Source of the DNA: Prevotella sp. E9-3
GTDB taxonomy: Bacteria; Bacteroidota; Bacteroidia; Bacteroidales; Bacteroidaceae
DNA length: 64,000 nucleotides
Reading direction: 5' to 3'
NCBI RefSeq assembly: GCF_022024015.1
Contig: NZ_CP091786.1
Span: 186,001 to 250,000, forward strand
Shown: piece after piece, positions 61,353-64,000 of the stretch
How positions within the stretch are numbered: position 1 is the first letter of the stretch
Layout of the letters: every line of letters begins with the position of its first letter
Program-made: the position numbers and the translations under genes
Notes under the pieces: generated by a model
Database searches by the model: none
What the model was told of the DNA's origin: nothing
The model's input: only the letters and a program-made list of their open reading frames with translations

Positions 61353-61360
61353 CAAAAGTA
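61353..61360 (-). promoter_or_regulatory. -7 promoter element for the Nudix gene
   Basis: The minus strand reads TACTTTTG, 22 bases before the ATG at 61331. Confidence 0.55.
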
Positions 61361-61393
61361 ATATAATAATCTCTTTTATAAACTATGATTTTA

Positions 61394-61451
61394 AATTTTG
61401 GCCATTATTTTCAAAATTTTGGCCAAAATTCGAAAAATAATGGCCAAAATT
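61394..61451. repeat. 58-bp triple-palindrome element, copy 3 (GGCC type)
   Basis: GGCC cores at offsets 7, 28 and 49; the middle block AAAATTTTGGCCAAAATTCG is identical to that of copy 2. The right arm ends three bases before the -7 element of the esterase gene, so it overlaps that promoter. The left end is 33 bases from the Nudix -7 element. Confidence 0.9.
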
Positions 61452-61453
61452 TT

Positions 61454-61461
61454 TACCTTTG
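61454..61461 (+). promoter_or_regulatory. -7 promoter element for the esterase gene
   Basis: TACCTTTG, 23 bases before the ATG at 61485. Its upstream (-33) region is inside the 58-bp element. Confidence 0.6.
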
Positions 61462-61484
61462 CACTTCAAATTGCCGAATAAAAA

Positions 61485-62300
61485 ATGAAAAGACTGGTTC
61501 TTATTCTTCAATTTATGATTTCTCTTCTCACACCGACTGCTGCTCAGCAAGTGATTGACCTATGGCCCTCGGGGGCACCCAACGACAACGGCAACCCTGC
61601 CGACAAGGCCGAACTGACCGTTTTCCTGCCCGATGCCAAACGAGCCACAGGCCGTGCCATCGTAGTTTGTCCTGGTGGTGGCTACGACCATTTGGCCATG
61701 CAGCACGAGGGTACCGACTGGGCTGGCTATTTCAATCAGCAGGGTATTGCTCTTTTCGTGTTGAAATATCGCATGCCCCACGGTCAGCACGAAGTGTCCG
61801 TCAGCGATGCCGAACAGGCCATGAAACTGGTGCGTCAGCATGCCAAAGAGTGGAATGTGAAGAGAGATCAGGTTGGTATCATGGGCTTTTCGGCCGGTGG
61901 CCATCTGGCATCAACCATTGCCACCCATTCCAAGGGTGATGCCAAGCCCGATTTCCAGATTCTCTTCTATCCTGTCATCACCATGGACCCTTCTTTTACG
62001 CATAAAGGCTCGTTGAAGAATTTTTTGGGCTCCAAACCGAAGAAAAAAGATATTCACGAGTATTCTACCGACCGTCAGGTGTCGCGTGTCACCCCTCGCA
62101 CATTCATAGCCCTGAGCGATGACGATACTGTTGTGCTGCCTATGAACGGTGCCAATTTCTATATGGAGTGCTATCGCCATGATGTGGCTGCCTCCCTTCA
62201 TATTTATCCCACTGGCGGTCACGGATGGGGCTATCGAGCCTCGTTCGACTTCCACCTCGAAATGCTCAGCGAGTTGAAAGCCTGGCTGAAGAGTTTCTGA
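61485..62300 (+). CDS. Secreted alpha/beta hydrolase, acetylxylan esterase-like
   Basis: A 271-residue protein with signal peptide 1-21 (TPTAAQQ). It belongs to the alpha/beta-hydrolase BD-FAE/Xyn-esterase group: oxyanion region VVCPGGGYDHLAMQHEG, nucleophile Ser in GIMGFSAGGHLAS (about 140), and the catalytic Asp/His in LSDDDTVVLPMNG and PTGGHGWGYR. Its start VIDLWPSGAPNDNG is typical of such esterases in Prevotella xylan-utilisation loci. It probably removes acetyl groups from hemicellulose. No polysaccharide locus is beside it. Confidence 0.85.
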   Translation: MKRLVLILQFMISLLTPTAAQQVIDLWPSGAPNDNGNPADKAELTVFLPDAKRATGRAIVVCPGGGYDHLAMQHEGTDWAGYFNQQGIALFVLKYRMPHGQHEVSVSDAEQAMKLVRQHAKEWNVKRDQVGIMGFSAGGHLASTIATHSKGDAKPDFQILFYPVITMDPSFTHKGSLKNFLGSKPKKKDIHEYSTDRQVSRVTPRTFIALSDDDTVVLPMNGANFYMECYRHDVAASLHIYPTGGHGWGYRASFDFHLEMLSELKAWLKSF

Positions 62301-62331
62301 ATTGCGGGTGCCCAGAATTGACGGGTAGCCT

Positions 62332-63267
62332 CTAATTCAACACCATTTTTTTAGTGGTTCCATCGCTCATGCGGATAATGTTCAGACCACGACTTGGATT
62401 GTTGAGTTTCTTGCCGTTCACTCCGAACCATTCTACCTCTTCGTTGTCATTGCTTTCATTTTTCTCAATGCGTATAAGCTTGAGATTGGTATTCTGCTTG
62501 TCGAACTGATAGATGAAATAGTGGTTGTAACCAGCTTCAACGGCATAACTCTTTATGTCGTATGGAGTAGCTGAATATAAATCGATGTCCTTTTTTATGG
62601 TGGTGGGATATACCTCATTCAATGCGCTGACCACAATATATGCCAGGTCCTCAACCTCTAAATAGTTTAGTGATACATAAGAACAGTAATAAGGGAATGT
62701 GGTCGATGAAATAACATTCCCATCCCAATCTACGATTTGAAATCCTGTGGCCAGCTTGGAATAATAGTTACTGACATACGATGGCTTTCCGGCAATGCCT
62801 GTCAGACTTTCACTAAACGTTGAAACACTATGTGAATTGAGAAAAACGTCATTGTTGACCTTGAAGAAAAATAATTTCTCCGCATCGCCTTCATAGAACT
62901 GTGTGAAATTGAAGATTGAAAAATCATACTTGTTTACATCGTAGAGGTTGCTGTTTGATGTCCAACTCTTCGTGTAAAATTTCTGGTCTTGTGAATCATA
63001 TTCGTAACTCCTTGAGGCTGTTGTAGTCCCTGTCTGTAACTTGCTTTGGCCTGCATCGTGCGCTTCAAGTAGGTTCCATTCCTTATCATAAATCTTTGTG
63101 GCATGAGTGCCATAACCAATAATCTTGTCCTTGATCACCAAAAAATTGTATTGGTTGTTATCAACAATTTTCTTAAATACCGTGTTGTTTTCTGTCTGTG
63201 CCGACAAAGATGTGGAACAAAGAACGGTACTGATGAAGCATAGAGTTTGAAGAAAAAAATGTTTCAT
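62332..63267 (-). CDS. Secreted protein with T9SS-like C-terminal tail
   Basis: 311 residues from the ATG at 63267 (signal peptide KHFFLQTLCFISTVLCSTSLSAQ); an upstream frame to 63363 is rejected. The body is without a recognised family. The last 40 residues, EWFGVNGKKLNNPSRGLNIIRMSDGTTKKMVL, resemble the C-terminal secretion tail (YNLNGQRV...GIYI..) of Bacteroidota surface proteins. It is likely sorted through the type IX system or kept at the surface. It lies between the esterase and the CapA-like gene. Confidence 0.6.
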   Translation of the reverse strand: MKHFFLQTLCFISTVLCSTSLSAQTENNTVFKKIVDNNQYNFLVIKDKIIGYGTHATKIYDKEWNLLEAHDAGQSKLQTGTTTASRSYEYDSQDQKFYTKSWTSNSNLYDVNKYDFSIFNFTQFYEGDAEKLFFFKVNNDVFLNSHSVSTFSESLTGIAGKPSYVSNYYSKLATGFQIVDWDGNVISSTTFPYYCSYVSLNYLEVEDLAYIVVSALNEVYPTTIKKDIDLYSATPYDIKSYAVEAGYNHYFIYQFDKQNTNLKLIRIEKNESNDNEEVEWFGVNGKKLNNPSRGLNIIRMSDGTTKKMVLN

Positions 63268-63346
63268 AAGATATTCTATTGATATGTGGGGCAAAGATAT
63301 AGAAAAAAGATGACTTAACAAAGAATTCGTTTTAATAATCACTTTT

Positions 63347-64000
63347 TTAGCGATTATCTTCAACTACTGGGACGCAGTTGTTGATGACAATAGGGATGGT
63401 GGTTGTCTCCATGCCTTTTTCTGTAATTATCAGCTTTACCATGCATGCCTTTGAGTTCAGCGGTTTCGGTTGATCAAAGATGAAGTTGCCGATGCTGTAG
63501 TAAATTGCTTTTCCCTTGTATTGCTCAATGGTTTGCAGGGTGTGAGTGTGGTGGCAGACGAGTGCGTCGGCACCAGCATCTATCAGTCGGTGGGCTTCCA
63601 GTCGCTGACGGGGAACAGGCTTGAGTGTGTGTTCAGCGCCCCAGTGTAGAGAAACGATGATGACGGCTGTAGGGTCGCTGTTCCTTAGCTGGTGTACGCG
63701 TGCGAGCAGCGAGTCCATCGGCTGCTGACTCACGCAGGCTTTCTCCGGAAGGAAAGCCCAGTTTTCCAAAGCCATCTGTAGCGAAGTGATGAGCCATACC
63801 TTTCGCGGACTGTTTAGGAGCAGTACTGGCTGAGCCGCTTCCTGCATGTTGCTGCCGGCTCCCACAGGGGTGATGCCGGCTGCAAGGATGTTCTTGTATG
63901 TGTCCATCAATCCTTCGCGCCCTTGGTCGATGGAGTGGTTGTTGGCTAAATTCAGGTGTGTGAACCTATGGCGGCGCAGGGCCAGCAGATATTCCGGTTC
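63347..64000 (-). CDS. CapA-like poly-gamma-glutamate synthesis protein, 5' end outside window
   Basis: The frame is open from the window edge (reading EPEYLLALRRHRFTHLNLAN) through NNHSIDQGREGLMDTYKNIL and ends at 63347, 217 codons seen. CapA/PgsA features are the LANNHSIDQG metal motif, VSLHWGAEH, and HHTHTLQTIE...KAIYYSIGNFIFD. It is a calcineurin-like phosphoesterase-fold protein, usually periplasmic. In many genomes single copies of this gene are not tied to a capsule. The N-terminus is missing. Confidence 0.88.
   Translation of the reverse strand, partial: EPEYLLALRRHRFTHLNLANNHSIDQGREGLMDTYKNILAAGITPVGAGSNMQEAAQPVLLLNSPRKVWLITSLQMALENWAFLPEKACVSQQPMDSLLARVHQLRNSDPTAVIIVSLHWGAEHTLKPVPRQRLEAHRLIDAGADALVCHHTHTLQTIEQYKGKAIYYSIGNFIFDQPKPLNSKACMVKLIITEKGMETTTIPIVINNCVPVVEDNR

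Noticed and set aside
61332..61355. TTG start for the Nudix gene
   Set aside because: It lies in the promoter element TACTTTTG; the ATG at 61331 is just before the zinc ribbon.

Overview
The window comes from a Bacteroidota chromosome, most likely the Prevotellaceae (Prevotella, Segatella or a relative). Supporting signs are the many TAnnTTTG -7 promoter elements, the near absence of strong Shine-Dalgarno sites, an S46 dipeptidyl-peptidase, LruC-type lipoproteins, SusC-like carboxypeptidase-plug outer membrane proteins, a BtuG-like beta-propeller, and a secreted protein ending in a T9SS-like tail. No plasmid or phage replication gene was seen.

Layout. 1-1211 holds a secreted endonuclease I cut by the window edge. 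1296-2558 is an M16 peptidase with a 9-bp minisatellite in its linker. 2643-11395 (minus) is a housekeeping run: dprA, a thioesterase, DUF2851, a FecCD permease, an S46 peptidase, a flippase and a nucleoside-gate transporter. 11550-15070 (plus) is an LruC lipoprotein, a GH43 and dinB. 15381-19932 (minus) is a GH51 arabinofuranosidase with buk and ptb. 20079-27668 (plus) is a cobalamin-riboswitch locus: BtuB, a BtuG-like propeller, a DUF4465 lipoprotein, a BtuF-like binding protein and a two-DTG aspartyl protease with a PDZ domain. 27756-30038 (minus) is a second LruC protein.

The accessory part is 30.4-45.3 kb. A tRNA-Met gene at 45312-45385 is partly duplicated at 32038-32091. Between the two copies lies a 13-kb defence island: hsdM, a YhcG-like nuclease, hsdS, mcrB-like, mcrC-like, hsdR and an HTH gene in one tightly spaced operon, then a DUF234-type ATPase. 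A second small module, a DUF4143-type ATPase plus a truncated AbiTii-like remnant, is framed by 63-bp direct repeats at 30397 and 32213. No integrase is visible.

The rest (45.4-64 kb) is core: ribF, a CAAX-type protease, an ECF sigma/anti-sigma/DUF4252 cluster, a TonB-dependent-receptor-like outer membrane protein, tRNA-Arg(CCT), an outer membrane protein and lipoprotein pair, speA, aroK, topA, a Nudix hydrolase, an esterase, a secreted protein and a CapA-like protein (partial).

The most unusual signal is a family of four 58-bp intergenic elements (2569, 15171, 20006, 61394). Each carries three symmetric cores exactly 21 bp apart. Three copies use GGCC cores and one uses AGCT cores in the same frame, so the symmetry is kept while the core changes. 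Two hairpins between genes (27700, 55634) carry similar half-elements.
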